A stretch of 64,000 bases of DNA, from NCBI GenBank assembly GCA_963995505.1, contig OZ023188.1, forward strand, positions 16,629,912-16,693,911. Reading direction: 5' to 3'. Both the position numbers and the translations under genes were made by a program. This DNA comes from Hypericum androsaemum. Lineage: Eukaryota; Streptophyta; Magnoliopsida; Malpighiales; Hypericaceae. The notes under the pieces are model-generated. The model had not been told where the DNA came from, did not search any database, and saw only the letters and a program-made list of their open reading frames with translations. Shown here piece by piece: positions 47,807 through 60,275 of the stretch (position 1 is its first letter; each line of letters begins with the position of its first letter).

Positions 47807-50269
47807 ATGGGGAAACCAACATTCCTTGGATTGCTGCTTGGAGTTGTTGTTTTTGCCATTTTTAGTGTTTCTTTGGTCAATGGAGACGACCCTTATAGGT
47901 ACTATTCTTGGACAGTGACTTATGGTACTCTGTCTCCACTTGGGGTGCCCCAACAGGTAAAAAGATTAAATCTTTGAACTTGGGTTGGGTAAAGTTTGGA
48001 TCTTTAATTGGTTTTTGTTGTTGGGTTTGAAGGTTATACTCATCAATGGCCAGTTTCCTGGTCCAACTCTTGATGTGGTGACCAATGACAACATTGTCCT
48101 GGAGCTCGTCAACAAACTGGACGAGCCTTTCCTTTTGACTTGGTGAGACTACCTCGTTATAGCACTATCGGGTCCTATTCAGTGAGTTTTTTTGTAATTG
48201 TATCTTTTCTAATTGTAAGTCTTGAACTGTCCCCTCAAGTGTATAATAAATGTATTTACTTGTATTATATGCTTCTTTGTGGGGCAAATAATATTTGGTT
48301 CTTGGGTAAGGAAGATTTTGATGTGGGTTTTGTCTTTTTTTTACAAGTAGATTTTTGTTTGAAGCAAATCAGGTGTTTTTCTAAAACAAAAATGTGTCTC
48401 CTTTGACTGAAAAAGTACTGTAATTTAGATCTTGGTTCTGCAAGTTTAATCACAAAATCAGATCTGTGTGAGATGTACACTGTGTAATGTGGCCAGGAAT
48501 GGGATTAAGCAGAGGAAAAACTCGTGGCAAGATGGTGTACTTGGAACAAACTGTCCCATCCCTCCAAACTCCAACTTCACTTACAAATTCCAGTCCAAGG
48601 ATCAGATTGGAACCTTCACTTACTTCCCATCAACTCAGTTCCATAAGGCTGCTGGAGCTTATGGCGCGATCAATGTCTACGAGAGGCCTCAGATTCCGGT
48701 CCCTTTCCCTACTCCTGATGGAGATTTCACTCTTCTTGTTGGTGATTGGTTCAAGACCAACCACAAGGTGAGATCAAGATATTTGGTTCCATTCTGATTT
48801 GGTTCAAGTTCGAATCACCGATGTTTGCTCGTTGTCTTTGTTGCAGACGTTGCAGGCGTCGTTGGACGCGGGCAAGTCTCTTCCTCTTCCGGATGGAGTC
48901 CTTATAAACGGCCAGACTCGAGGGACCTTCACTGGTGATGAAGGTTGTACAATCTTTAATGACTTTGTTTTAAGTTTTTTAATTGTACAGTCTTTCATGT
49001 CCTCACAAATTTTCACCATCTTGTTCAGGTAAAACCTACATGTTGAGGTTTTCCAATGTCGGATTCTCCACCACCTTAAACATCAGGATCCAGGGGCACC
49101 AGATGAAGCTGGTTGAGGTTGAAGGATCTCATACTGTCCAAGACATGTACGACTCTATCGATTTGCATGTGGGCCAATCTATGGCTGTACTAGTCACCTT
49201 AAATCAGCCTGCAAAGGACTACTACATTGTTGCATCAACACGATTTTCGCGGCCGACTCATACTGCAACTGCTGTGCTGCACTACTCTAACTCCAAAACC
49301 CCGGTCTCAGGGCCTCCGCCCCCTCCTCCAACATTCCAGCTACACGGTTCAATGCAGCAAGCCCGAACTTTCAGGTATTCGCTCGGTTAGATCGTTGTGA
49401 CATATGTGTCCTGGCCTTCAGCAGTTGATCAGGATCATTTACATTGTCCATTTCTTGTAGATGGAACTTGACAGCGAGCGCAGCGAGGCCTAACCCGCAA
49501 GGTTCGTTTCATTACGGAACCATACCAATCAAAAAGACAATCGTACTGGCCAATTCAGCACCAGTGATCAACGGGGAGCAGCGGTATGCTGTCAACAGAG
49601 TCTCCTACATCAATCCAAACACACCACTGAAGCTCGCTGATTACTTCGGGATCCCCGGAGTCTTCGGCTTGGATTCGATACAGAGCAGCCCTGCTGAGGG
49701 GCCTGCATACTTAGGTACCTCGGTTATGGGTGCTTCCCTCCACGACTTCGTAGAAATCGTCCTTCAGAACACCGAAAACACAATGCAGTCTTGGCATCTC
49801 GACGGATACGACTTCTGGGTCGTTGGGTAAGTTTTCACTCTCTCGGTACTCCCTTTTTTATCAACCTTTAGATCTCAGCATTGTTCACGTATTCGCTCTG
49901 CAACATCTGCAGCTTTGGCGACGGCCAGTGGTCCCCAGCAACCCGAAGCACATACAACCTCGTTGATGCTGTTACCAGGCATACTGCTCAGGTAAAACTT
50001 GCGAGTCCTCGGGAATGCAGCTGCGTTAAAACTCGAATACATTACGCGAATTCTCGTCTTCGCAGGTGTTCCCGAGATCGTGGACAACAATCCTGGTGTC
50101 CTTGGACAACGAGGGGATGTGGAACATGAGGTCAGCTGCATGGGAGAGGCAGTACCTTGGGCAGCAATTTTATATCAGAGTTTGGACTTCGCAGCGCAGC
50201 TTCTTCAACGAATATAACATCCCAGCTAATGCTCTTCTCTGTGGGAAGGCCCTGGGACGCCACAATTAG
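47807..50269 (+). CDS. SKS: SKU5-similar (SKS) multicopper-oxidase-like protein 1
   Basis: An apoplastic cupredoxin-fold protein of the SKU5 family, related to ascorbate oxidase. SKU5 relatives act in directional growth and cell-wall expansion. Eight exons (47807-47956, 48033-48142, 48497-48767, 48847-48943, 49029-49374, 49461-49826, 49913-49991, 50066-50269) give 540 residues, the usual size. A signal peptide covers residues 1-26, with mature start DDPYRYYSW. Three cupredoxin domains are visible through LINGQFPGPTLDV, NSWQDGVLGTNCPIPP, LINGQTRGTF, GHQMKLVEVEGSHT, ARPNPQGSFHYG and SWHLDGYDFWVVG. The first copper-site HWHG of true oxidases is replaced by LLTWNGI, so most copper ligands are lost, as in SKU5. 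There is no C-terminal hydrophobic tail, so no GPI anchor is expected. A second SKS gene lies 6.7 kb downstream. An LTR element sits 245 bp after the stop. Confidence 0.95.
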
Positions 50270-50514
50270 CATGTGATCGTCCATTTCTTGCTACTTCTTT
50301 ATCTATATTAGAAAGTTTGTTCTTTTCACAAGTCATGAGAGGTTGACTAGAGATAGGGATCAAGAAAGAGGGGTGAGTGAAAAAAAAATTACTCTATTTA
50401 TTACTGCATTCAACTTTTAATTCCAAACATTGGGTTCAATTTTATTTTTTAGGCCTGATTTTATGTGTTCCCTGAGTTGTTTGTGTTCTGAAGATAGTTC
50501 TCTCAGTAGTGTCT

Positions 50515-50796
50515 TGTTGGGATGGCGAGAAATAGGAAAGATTTATTTCATATTCATATTCCTATTCTGACTAGATTCTGGACTCCTAATTAGACCTAGA
50601 TAGGTTACTTGTACACCAAAGGTTTGTCTATATAAAGACATGTTACCCTAAGGTTTTGTATGGCTTTATGGCTCGGAAACTCATCAATAAAATTTCTCCT
50701 TTCTCACCGTGGACGTAGGCATTAGGCCGAACCACGTAATTCTCTTGTTCCGTGTTCTTTGTGCGATCTTGTTCTCTAGTTGCTGAATTCCTAACA
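50515..50796 (+). repeat. 5' LTR of the gag-only element
   Basis: TG...CA bordered, with a TATA-like TCTATATAAAGACATG and a polyadenylation-like AATAAAATT. It is followed by the tRNA-Met-type primer site. Confidence 0.95.
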
Positions 50797-50823
50797 ATTG
50801 GTATCAAGAGCTTGGGTTGGAGG

Positions 50824-52356
50824 ATGACGGACGGCGCGAAGTTTGCTCTTGTGAAGTTCGATGGTTCTTCGAATTTTGGGTTATGGCAAAGGCGTGTCAA
50901 GGATCTCCTCGTGCAACAAGGGATGGTCATCGCGCTCTCGGAGAAGAAGCCCGAGAAGATGGAGGAGCAAGAGTGGAAGGAGATGGGGGCCAAGGCGGTG
51001 GCGACAATTCGCTTGTGCTTGGCGGATGATGTGATGTATCACGTCATGGATGAGGAGTCACCAGCTGAGGTATGGAAGAAATTGGAGGCAAGGTATATGT
51101 CTAAGTCTTTGTCGAATAAGCTTTATCTTAAGCAAAGATTGTACGGGCTCAAGATGAAGGAGGGCTCGGATTTGAGCCAACACATTAATGGTTTCAGTCA
51201 ACTTGTGAGCGACTTGAGAAAGGTTGATGTGAAGTTCGAGGAAGAAGACAAGGCATTGTTGCTGCTGAATTCTTTACCTGGCTCCTACAAAAATTTGGTT
51301 ACAACTCTAACTAAAGGGAAAGAGTCCCTGGTGTTAGAAGATATCATAAGTGCTCTGCTAGGGTTTCATCAAAGAAGAAAAATTGACGATGAACAAGCGG
51401 AAGGGCTAGTTGTGAGGGGTAGCCATGGTGATCGTAGTGGGGCAAAAGACAGGAAGGGATCCAAGTCGTGGTCAAGGAGGTTCAAGGGAAATTGTTTCGA
51501 GTGCGGAGAAAAAGGGCACGTGAAGAAGAATTGTCCAAAAAGAACTCGGGATCGCGAGGAAAAAGGATCAGGTTCCGTGAATGTGGCCTCACATTCGGAC
51601 GGGTCAGATGATGATCTTCTTTCTGTTTTGTCAAGTCCAAAGCATTCTGATTCCTGAATTTTGGATAGCGCTTGCTCTTTCCACATGACGCCCAAGAGAG
51701 GGTGGTTCGACACCTACAAGTTCGTTGATTCAGGTATGGTGACTATGGGTGATGGTTCTACTTGCAGAATTGCTGGCATAGGTGATATCCAAATCAAGAT
51801 GTGGGATGGTGTTGAGAGAAAATTGTGTGGGGTTAGGCATGTTCCGAAGTTGGAGAGGAATTTAATCTCGTTAGGAGCCTTGGATTATAGTGGGTACAAC
51901 TATAATGTTGTAGGCGGGCTAATGGAGGTGGAGAAGGATGCTGTGGTGGTGATGAAGGGTGAAAGAAATGCTAGGAACACCTATAGGTTAGTGGGGAACA
52001 CGGTTGTAGGTGGAGTCACATCGTTGGGTTCCGATAGAGGGGAGAAAAGCTCTTGTGTGATGGAGCGAAAGCTTGACATGAATGGTTTGAGTGGAGTTGG
52101 GATTCGCAGAGACAAAGTTAGCAAGTTCTCGCTATGGTTGTCTAAAGAGACGTGCACGTTAAAGGTGTTGGGTAGGTTTTGCATGAGGAATGCGAAGTCA
52201 TTGGTAGCACCACGGGCGAATCGGGTATCTCACTCAAGGCCGAACAGTGGAGTTCGTGGCATGTCAAGGGTTCTACTTGGTAGAACAAAAGGTTGCCCTT
52301 TGTATGCTATGGCATGTAGCATTGGTATGAGGCAAGAAGGTCTAGCGGAGAAGTAG
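50824..52356 (+). CDS. Copia-type gag-protease polyprotein with one in-frame TGA
   Basis: From ATG 50824 the frame encodes a copia gag: FALVKFDGSSNFGLWQRRVK, then ADDVMYHVMDEESPAEVW, LKQRLYGLKMKEGSDLSQHI and LNSLPGSYKNL. A perfect CCHC zinc knuckle CFECGEKGHVKKNC follows. A TGA at 51655-51657 then interrupts, and the same frame continues ILDSACSFHMTPKRGWFDTY, a protease-like region in which related elements have W just before ILDS. The stop thus fits a TGG to TGA change. The second part continues (VRHVPKLERNLISLGALD) to a TAG at 52356. No integrase is reached. The product is expected to assemble virus-like particles if expressed; use of the second part would need readthrough. Confidence 0.85.
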
Positions 52357-52720
52357 TTCGAGGTTGCGGAGCATGGGGTTGACCAAAAAATAGAGAGCGC
52401 ATCTATTGGTCACAAGTTTGCTTCAGCAGGTGGACTTGCTAGTTGAAGTTCGATGGAGGTTGGAGAGAATAGGCCAAGGAAGCTCAGAAGCTCGAGCTTG
52501 GGGGCTGGCTCCAAGTGATTGAACAAAAGGTGAAGAGAAAGTTGAGATGGTCTTATTGATGCAGTTATCTATGGTCCGAGATGGAGTCGATGGAGTTGGA
52601 TTGGTTTTGCAAGATCTCATGGTTCTTTATGGGGCGGTGTTTTGTCAAAGTGGAGTTTGTTGAAGTTCGGGTGGAGCTTCATGGTTCTTCCACGAGATGA
52701 TTTCTCGCCAAGGTGGAGAT

Positions 52721-53004
52721 TGTTGGGATGGCGAGAAATAGGAAAGACTTATTTCATATTCCTATTCCTATTCTGACTAGATTCTGGACTCCTAATTAGA
52801 CCTAGATAGGTTACTTGTACACCAAGGGTTTGTCTCTATATAAAGACATGTTACCCTAAGGTTTTGTATGGCTTTGTGGCTCGGAAACTCATCAATAAAA
52901 TTTCTCCTTTCTCACCGTGGACGTAGGCATTAGGCCGAACCACGTAATTCTCTTGTTCCGTGTTCTTTGTGCGATCTTGTTCTCTAGTTGCTGAATTCCT
53001 AACA
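52721..53004 (+). repeat. 3' LTR of the gag-only element
   Basis: Partner of the LTR at 50515-50796. It differs by four or five substitutions and an extra CT in CTCTATATAAAG. Confidence 0.95.
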
Positions 53005-54278
53005 TGTATATTCCATTTGCAAGGTTTGAACGCAAAGAGAATTCAAATTTTTTACAACTTAGAACAACTTTGTCACCGAGTCCAATCCCGGAAGGCTAAC
53101 CCATAACTCCATAGATGTAAAAGTTACTAAGGTTTTTCGTCCATTGCAAAAAATTCCTCACATTGTTCCCTCCCCTAAGAGTCTCGATCGTATCTCAGTC
53201 CCAATATATTTATTAAGCCCTGAAATTGCAGACTCAAAGGCCGAGGCCCATACAAATGTCTCTCACCCTTCAAAGTCCAATATGACTAGAGAGTACTTGG
53301 ATTGATATTTTGGGGAGAATGCAATTAGGGTCTCCAAATTTTTAACTTTTCAATTTCTACCCATTTAAAAAAATGTATTAACCGACGATTAATCGGACTG
53401 TAGAGACTAAACCGTATTGAGACAAACTACATGGACGAAAATGTATTTTACTCGAAAATATACGAGGTGCATATGGTTAGGCCATGCCAGGAGGAGCATG
53501 TGATGAGAATTTAATTTCACATGTCCGGGAGTTGTGCCATTTGTACACAATAGAATGTGAAATATGCTGTTCTCCGTATAAGATCTGTCCTGGGGATGCA
53601 CCAGCTTCAACCTTAAAAAATGTGTAATTCCGTTGACTTTCTTTATAGGATTATTAGAGAACTTAAATGGCTTTTTCGATAAGTGAGTACTTAAATGGCT
53701 TAGACCACATAATTCTGTATACAAATTTTAACATAATTGCATTCTAATGATTAGAATTTTAAATTTTTTTATTAAGATAGAATAATTAACCATCGATTTC
53801 TATATATAATTTTACATAATATAATGTTTTTTCATATCTTTTATGTGATGTCCAATAACCTCTCAAATCCATTTAATACTTGTTTTCTTCTGAAATCACT
53901 TGATATATGAATATTCAGCTTCAAGCTAAGTAGTGCCACAAAAATGTTACACAATTTTCTTTACCAATTATTAACAAAATTATGTTTCCAAAATTTGAAC
54001 TAAAAAATTACGATTAAAATTCTCGGTGGTGGTCATAGATTCTTCTTTTGCACGTTCATTTGACCAACTCATAATCAGCGCTGGCGGGAAACAACGCGAG
54101 TGCCGCGAAACGCAAGAAAAGGCATCGAAATCCCCAGATAAAAATGACCCAATTGCAAAGCAATTTTGCAGAAATATGATCTCGACAAAATAAATACGAA
54201 GGTCACCGCGACATGATCCACGCTAACCTCGCCTTGTCTCGGTTCTTGTCTTCTTCGAGCACTGATACAGGAGAACGA
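53005..54278. other. Intergenic, no gene recognised
   Basis: The original downstream flank of the first SKS gene, displaced by the LTR insertion. AT-rich, with only short non-conserved frames. Confidence 0.5.
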
Positions 54279-55301
54279 AGATAGGAGATTGCAAATCTGT
54301 TGATTCTGAGAATACCAGGAAAACACGATAGAGTATCGATCTGTTTATTCTACGAATACCGGAAAATAACACAGATTTAAGGTAAACCTTAATTTTCAAT
54401 ATCAATATTCAACCAACTAAATCAATAGAGAATGGTCATATATATAAAGAACCAAAATAAACCTATTAACTAGAACTCTAATATAGATGAAACTCATAAT
54501 AATAACTAAAACTATAAATAATTAACTAGATATTTCATCATTCTTTATCTCCATCATTCTCCCACGGTTGGAGAAATTCGTCCTCGAATTTGAAGTCGTT
54601 GGCCAACTTGAGTCATTCGTACATCCACTCTTTGACACATTCGAGCGACATGGTGCTACTTGATATCGTCCATTCCAGCAGAACAAATTCTTGGAACCTA
54701 GGCAACCGCAACTATTCTCCAGATGACAGACCATGAACTCACTTGTTCGAGCAGCTTGCTCTACTTTCTTCAGCTTATTCCATATAATCAGCAATGGAGA
54801 AGCTTCAACGTATTCATTCTCGTCAACTCCAAGAAAGTCAATGTGCTCGATATACTCGATCTCATAATCATGGTTTATGTGGGGTATGGCCTCGTTCACC
54901 AACTCATCATCCTTAGTGGAGTCTTAAAGTCTAGAGTCACCAACAACTGCATCAACCTTGTCCTCCTCATCAGGGTAAGAATCATAAATTGGTTCACCAT
55001 TGTCTATATCAACCTCGTCCGTGGATAGGAGATCGCAAATCCGTTGATTCTGAGAATACCAAGAAAACACGATAGAGTATCGATCCGTTGATTCTACGAA
55101 TACCGAAAAATGACACAGATTTAAGGGTAAACCTTAATTTTCAATATCAATATTCAACCAACTAAAACAACAGAAAATGGTCCTATATATGAAGAACCAA
55201 AATAAACCTATTAACTAGAATGCTAATAAAAATCAAACTCATAATAATAACTAAAACTATAGATAATTAACTAGATATTTTATCATTCTTTATCTCCGTC
55301 A
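54279..55301 (-). mobile_element. Short LTR element (TRIM-like), minus orientation
   Basis: Direct repeats of about 280 bp at 54279-54556 and 55022-55301 flank a 465-bp interior. Read on the minus strand they begin TGATGGAGATAAAG or TGACGGAGATAAAG. The 55022 copy ends in TCCTATCCA. A polypurine-like GTGGGAGAA directly precedes the downstream copy on that strand. The pol-like tail FEDEFLQPWENDGDKE precedes it, resembling the end of Ty3-type polyproteins. A 126-residue minus frame fills the interior but has no complete domain. The LTRs have diverged clearly more than those of the gag-only element, so it is older. No target duplication is seen. Confidence 0.75.
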
Positions 55302-56432
55302 AGCACTTTACCATCAAATTAGTTTTAATATGTATTTTTATACCGCATATTATCCGGAAAATTATTATCTCTACTAATTCAGATTTGAGTCAGACAATTA
55401 TTATCTCTACTAATTCAGATTCGACATGATCAAATTAGCTTTCTTAATGACTCAACTCGATACTTCTTAGTTAAAATCGAACAACTCTGTTACCAGTTGA
55501 TTTGAATACTTGTTCTTTTTTTTGTTTAGACCACCTGATATTTGGGCATCAATTCACCGACTAATTCAAGTTCAAGCCGAGTGAGACATTTGAAAGGTGG
55601 CAAAAACTCTCCCAACAAGTATTTCACACTACTAATTCGAATTCGATATCTTTTAGTTAAGATTCAATTACTTGGTTGTTAGTACAAGCTTCAATATGTT
55701 TCCATTTTTTTATAGGTAATATATTCACACTTAAGAAAACATTAATTTAATTAATTACACTGTCACACTCTCACATTTATTACGCCCACTTTTCTAAATT
55801 TCTTGCAAAAGGGTTCTCCCTCTTACCGGCAATCAATGTTGATCCGCCTTCGGATGCGCCGCTCCCGCTAATAAGCAACTTCTTAACCCGTTTCTTAATT
55901 ATTGCAATTCTTTACTTTCCTGCCACCTCCAAATTCGATTACCACCGACGTTTAGAAGAAACTAACCTGACCTAGATGTTGCCCACCCGGACCGTGTTAT
56001 AATCTCAATGCATCCGATGAAACGAGATTCATTTTATATTTAGAATGACTAATTTAGTCGGACTCGATCGAAGATGTAAACAGACAAGGTTTGTTTTTGT
56101 ATTCTACAACGGGGATTCGTTCTAGTAATGATTGGTTACAAAATCAATCCACAAAAATATTAAATTTTCCTACCCAATACAAAACCCAAATCCTTACACT
56201 TATTAATAAATTTGTTACACTCAACTTACAACGTGATAATATGTAAAAGTGAGTGAAACAAAAATAATTTATCAAAGTTCTACAAATTAATCTAAGTAAG
56301 CACGAAATACGCGGTGAACGATATTGGCTCATTAATGGTCGCGTCCGCCGCATACGGTTGGCAACGAGGCACCATCCAGGATCTAAACTCTTCTTCCGTT
56401 ATTAATTAATTAATATCAGTGGATAGTTGGTT

Positions 56433-56439
56433 TATATAA
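56433..56439 (+). promoter_or_regulatory. TATA box of the second SKS gene
   Basis: TATATAA in the context GGTTTATATAAGAAAC lies upstream of the (TC)n leader. With the inferred leader intron removed, the 5' UTR would be short. Confidence 0.5.
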
Positions 56440-56514
56440 GAAACTTAAGTAAGCTCATTAGGTTCAGAGTAGGGTCACTACAAGTAGACATTTTGTGCAA
56501 TTTCGCAAGTATAA

Positions 56515-56532
56515 TCTCTCTCTCTCTCTCTC
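56515..56532 (+). repeat. (TC)9 microsatellite
   Basis: A pure TC run in the probable 5' leader of the second SKS gene. Confidence 0.95.
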
Positions 56533-56984
56533 ACATTCGTCCTTCTTTATCTCATCAACGAAGTGCTCTTCAACTTGTGTGTATCGTAAGTTGAGATTAT
56601 TATCTCAATAGTTGCTAGTGTGATTGTTTTGCTTACGACTGTGAAAAAATTGATTTAAGGTTGGAGATGGTAACATGGTATCATGCGAATTGATTCTGTG
56701 TCTATTATTATTCTCACACGACCACTATGTCATCACGTTGGCAAAGTTAAAGCGTGGCAAATTTTCCCCTTCATTTGAGAGAGCGTGTTGAAATTACTAC
56801 ATCGTTAGTTCCGAGCGTGATGGAGTTTGTTTATGAGTGTAGAGAAAATTTTACTTACTCGTCATCTTAAAATTTTGGATTGGAATTTTAGTTTGGATAT
56901 AAAAATTCTAATTATATATATTTGCGTACAATGCATCTTCTCTTACTATCTTCTCTGTGCAGGTAACTGGAGAATATATAGAGA

Positions 56985-59900
56985 ATGAGGCAGGCAAATA
57001 TCCTACATTTTTACCTTGGGATATTTGCTCTTCTTTGTGGTAATTGGGTCCAAGCTGAAGACCCATATAGATTCTACAATTGGAAGATCACCTATGGGAT
57101 TATTACTCCTCGTGGAACACCTCAAAGGGTAGGGCCTCTAAGTACTCAGCTAATTGTAATTAATTATTTTATTACACGATCTTACTAATTCCAACAAAAA
57201 TTGTAAAATTGCTTCAGATTCAATATTATCCAGATTTAATTGTTTCCTAAAATTGAAATATCTTTTTATTGGCAGGGAATTCTTATCAATGGACAGTTCC
57301 CTGGTCCAACTATTGACTGTGTTACCAACGACAATATAATCGTCAATGTCTTCAACGAATTAGACGAGCCTTTCCTCATTACATGGTGAGTACTCGTTAT
57401 AACCATTTTTATTCGAATTTGGATTCACCATTTATTTCATAAATGTTATTTTTAAATTTTTTTCGTTATAAACTCATAAGTGACCCGGATTGTGTGTAAC
57501 AAATTTTACTCAGAAAAAAACTAGAATGAAGAAAATATTTGATTCTAAACACAACAATTCCTCGGAACATTCCGGAACGAAATTCAAAAGTGCTCTAACT
57601 TATATGATCATGAATTAGGGGCGGGATCCAGCAGAGGAAGAACTCGTGGCAAGACGGAGTGTTGGGTACAAATTGCCCCATCCTCCCTGGATCCAACTTC
57701 ACTTACCATTTTCAGACCAAGGACCAGATCGGAACTTACACCTACTACCCTTCAACTCAGATGCACAAAGTCGCCGGAGCATTTGGAGCCCTAAATGTTC
57801 AGTCTAGGTCCGTTATTCCTATTCCGTACCCCATCCCGGATGAGGAATTCACCTTGCTAGTTGGTGAATGGTACAGTACCGACTTTAAGGTATGATTAAC
57901 GAGTGAGTAAATAATCCGGAATCCGAAATGAATTTTTTGTATGATACGAATTCGCCACAGTTTTGCTTGGGTTCGGATTTAAATAGTTTAGACAGTTCTG
58001 AATTCGGATCTGAATTTTCGTATTTTCTCATAGACAAGCCGGATTTTATAGGTGCTAGAGCAAAAGCTGGACCAGGGCCTTCCCCTTCCTTTCCCCGACG
58101 ATCTTCTCATAAATGGGCGGACTCAAAATGCTAATGTATTCGCCGGAACAAAAGGTAATTCACATTTTCCGAGTAATTATATAGTCCTTTTTCCATACAA
58201 ATTAATAATATTTAGATCATTAATTTTTTAATAAAATTTTTAAAAAATAATCTATAAACCAGCCATAAATTTGTTATTCGAAAAAATTCTAATCATTTCG
58301 TATATCAAAACATAATTATTCGAACCCATTCCGCTGAAAATGTAGGGAAAACGTACAAGCTAAGGTTCAGCAACGTGGGTATTTCGAAATCCATTAACGT
58401 AAGGGTCCAAGGCCACACGATGACCGTCGTGGAGGTCGAAGGGACCCACACGTTGCAGGAGTCGTACGACTCGATCGACGTACACGTGGGCCAGTCCGTC
58501 GCCGTTTTGGTGACGCTGCACGCGACGGAGAAGGACTACCTCATCGTCGCGTCGACCCGCTTCACGAAGCCCAAGACGCTCCAGACCACCGCCATCCTAC
58601 GTTACGCTGGGTCCAACACCCCTCCGTCCTACTCGCTGCCCATCGGCCCAACTTCGGCCCAAGTTCACTGGTCCATGAAGCAAGCTAGGACGTTCAGGTA
58701 AACAAAGAACTAGTTTTTTTTTAAAACGGACTCGCGATCCGAATTTTCTCTATTTTTAATATTTAGTTTTAAATTATAATTTTGATATTTAGTACCAAAA
58801 ACAAACTTCGACCGACCGGTACAACCTAATGAAGCGACCAGTTGAATCAACGATCAATTACATTGATTACTGGTCTAACAGTTTTCCAAATTTTTACATA
58901 AAACAATGCAATATTGATTTTAGGTTGCAGTCTCACTAGTTGGACTGCAAATTTTGAAACAATACAAATAACCTATTGAAACTTCCAATCATAATCACTT
59001 CTAATTCAAAGATTTTCATTTATAAGTATCATAATCACTTCTAATTTAATGTAAAATAATAAATTTTAGACAATCTGGTCTCGGTCGACTGATATAATCT
59101 AATGAATCGATCAGTTGAATCAACTGTCAATTGCATTGATCATTGGTTTAATAGTTCTCCGGAATGTAGCATAAAAACAATATGATGTTAGATCTAAGTC
59201 GTGGTCTGACGAATTTCTTGAAATCTCGGATAAATTAGATTTCAAGAAATTCGTTGATTCGGAACAAATTCATGCGGAGATCCCACCGGCCCTTTACTGA
59301 GTTATATTTTGTAGGACGAATTTGACGGCGAACGCAGCGAGGCCGAACCCGCAGGGCTCGTACCACTACGCCGCCATCCCAATCTCGAGGACCATCGTCC
59401 TCTCCAACAAGCCCGCCATTATAAGCGGGAAGCAACGGTACACCGTTAACGGTGTTTCGTACGTGAACCCTTCCACTCCGCTGAAGCTCGCCGACTGGCG
59501 GAACATCTCCGGAGTCTTTACCCTCAACTCCATCCCGGAGAGGCCCGTCGATGCCGCGCCACCTCATTACGGGACCTCCGTGATCGGAACCGCGCTCCAT
59601 GACTTCTTGGAGATTATATTCTACAATACGGAGAAGAGTGTCCTCACATGGCATCTCGACGGATCCAACTTCTACGTCGCAGCGTATGTCTTTTTTTTTT
59701 TCCTTTTTCGTTAAAATTTTCCTATGCAATCCACAATTATTTATACCATAATTTATGTGATGATCTATATACAATGCATAAATTGGCGTGTATTTGTGAT
59801 ATTTATGGAATCAAAAGATGAACAAAATTAAAAGATAAATTGATCTCTCACACAAAAATTGCAGATACGCTCCCCGTCGCAAGGAGATGTGGACACCGAA

Positions 59901-60275
59901 AATGAGAAGACGCTACAACATGATTGATGCCGTAACTAGGCACACAGTTCAGGTAATAACCCTTTACTAACTAACCTTCCCTCCGCTTAATTTTCCCTCA
60001 TTTTATACTTGTCGAGGAACCATCGTAAAATTTTCGGGTTTTAGACTCACCATTATAATTAATACATGATTAAACAGGTGTATCCCTACTCGTGGACAGC
60101 GATATTGGTGTCGCTGGACAATAAGGGGATGTGGAACCTGAGGTCAGCGCATTGGGATAGGCGATACAAGGGCCAGGAATTGTATATTAGAGTGTGGGAC
60201 AACGAGCCAAGCCTTTTGACCGAGAACAACATGCCTACCAATGCATTATTCTGTGGATTGGCCACCCCACCATAG
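56985..60275 (+). CDS. SKS: SKU5-similar (SKS) multicopper-oxidase-like protein 2
   Basis: Paralogue of the gene at 47807, with the same eight-exon plan: 56985-57128, 57276-57385, 57619-57889, 58052-58154, 58346-58697, 59315-59683, 59865-59952, 60078-60275; 544 residues. The signal peptide (1-24) is followed by EDPYRFYNW. Shared landmarks are LINGQFPGPTIDC, NSWQDGVLGTNCPILPG, LLINGRTQ, GHTMTVVEVEGTHT, ARPNPQGSYHYA and TWHLDGSNFYVAA. LITWGGI stands where oxidases have HWHG, so the copper ligands there are missing. No hydrophobic C-tail is seen. Exons 5 and 6 are strikingly GC-rich at third positions compared with exons 1-3 and with SKS 1. Sequence divergence from SKS 1 is large, so this is an old tandem pair rather than a recent copy. 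Confidence 0.95.

Larger units (their letters stand above)
50515..53004 (+). mobile_element. Recent non-autonomous LTR retrotransposon (gag-protease only, TR-GAG-like)
   Basis: LTRs at 50515-50796 (282 bp) and 52721-53004 (284 bp) begin TGTTGGGATGG and end CCTAACA. They differ at only a few bases plus one 2-bp indel. The primer site TTGGTATCAAGAGC directly follows LTR 1, and a polypurine stretch AAGGTGGAGAT precedes LTR 2. The flanks tgtct and tgtat match at 4 of 5 positions. The interior codes only gag and a protease-like region. Integrase, reverse transcriptase and RNase H are absent, so it depends on another element. It lies just downstream of the first SKS gene, in the same orientation. 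Confidence 0.95.
55302..56984. other. Upstream region and leader of the second SKS gene
   Basis: No other gene. A TATA box (56433-56439), a (TC)n run (56515-56532) and a probable 5' UTR intron from GTAAGTTG (56586) to TTCTCTGTGCAG (56962) precede the start codon. Confidence 0.5.
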
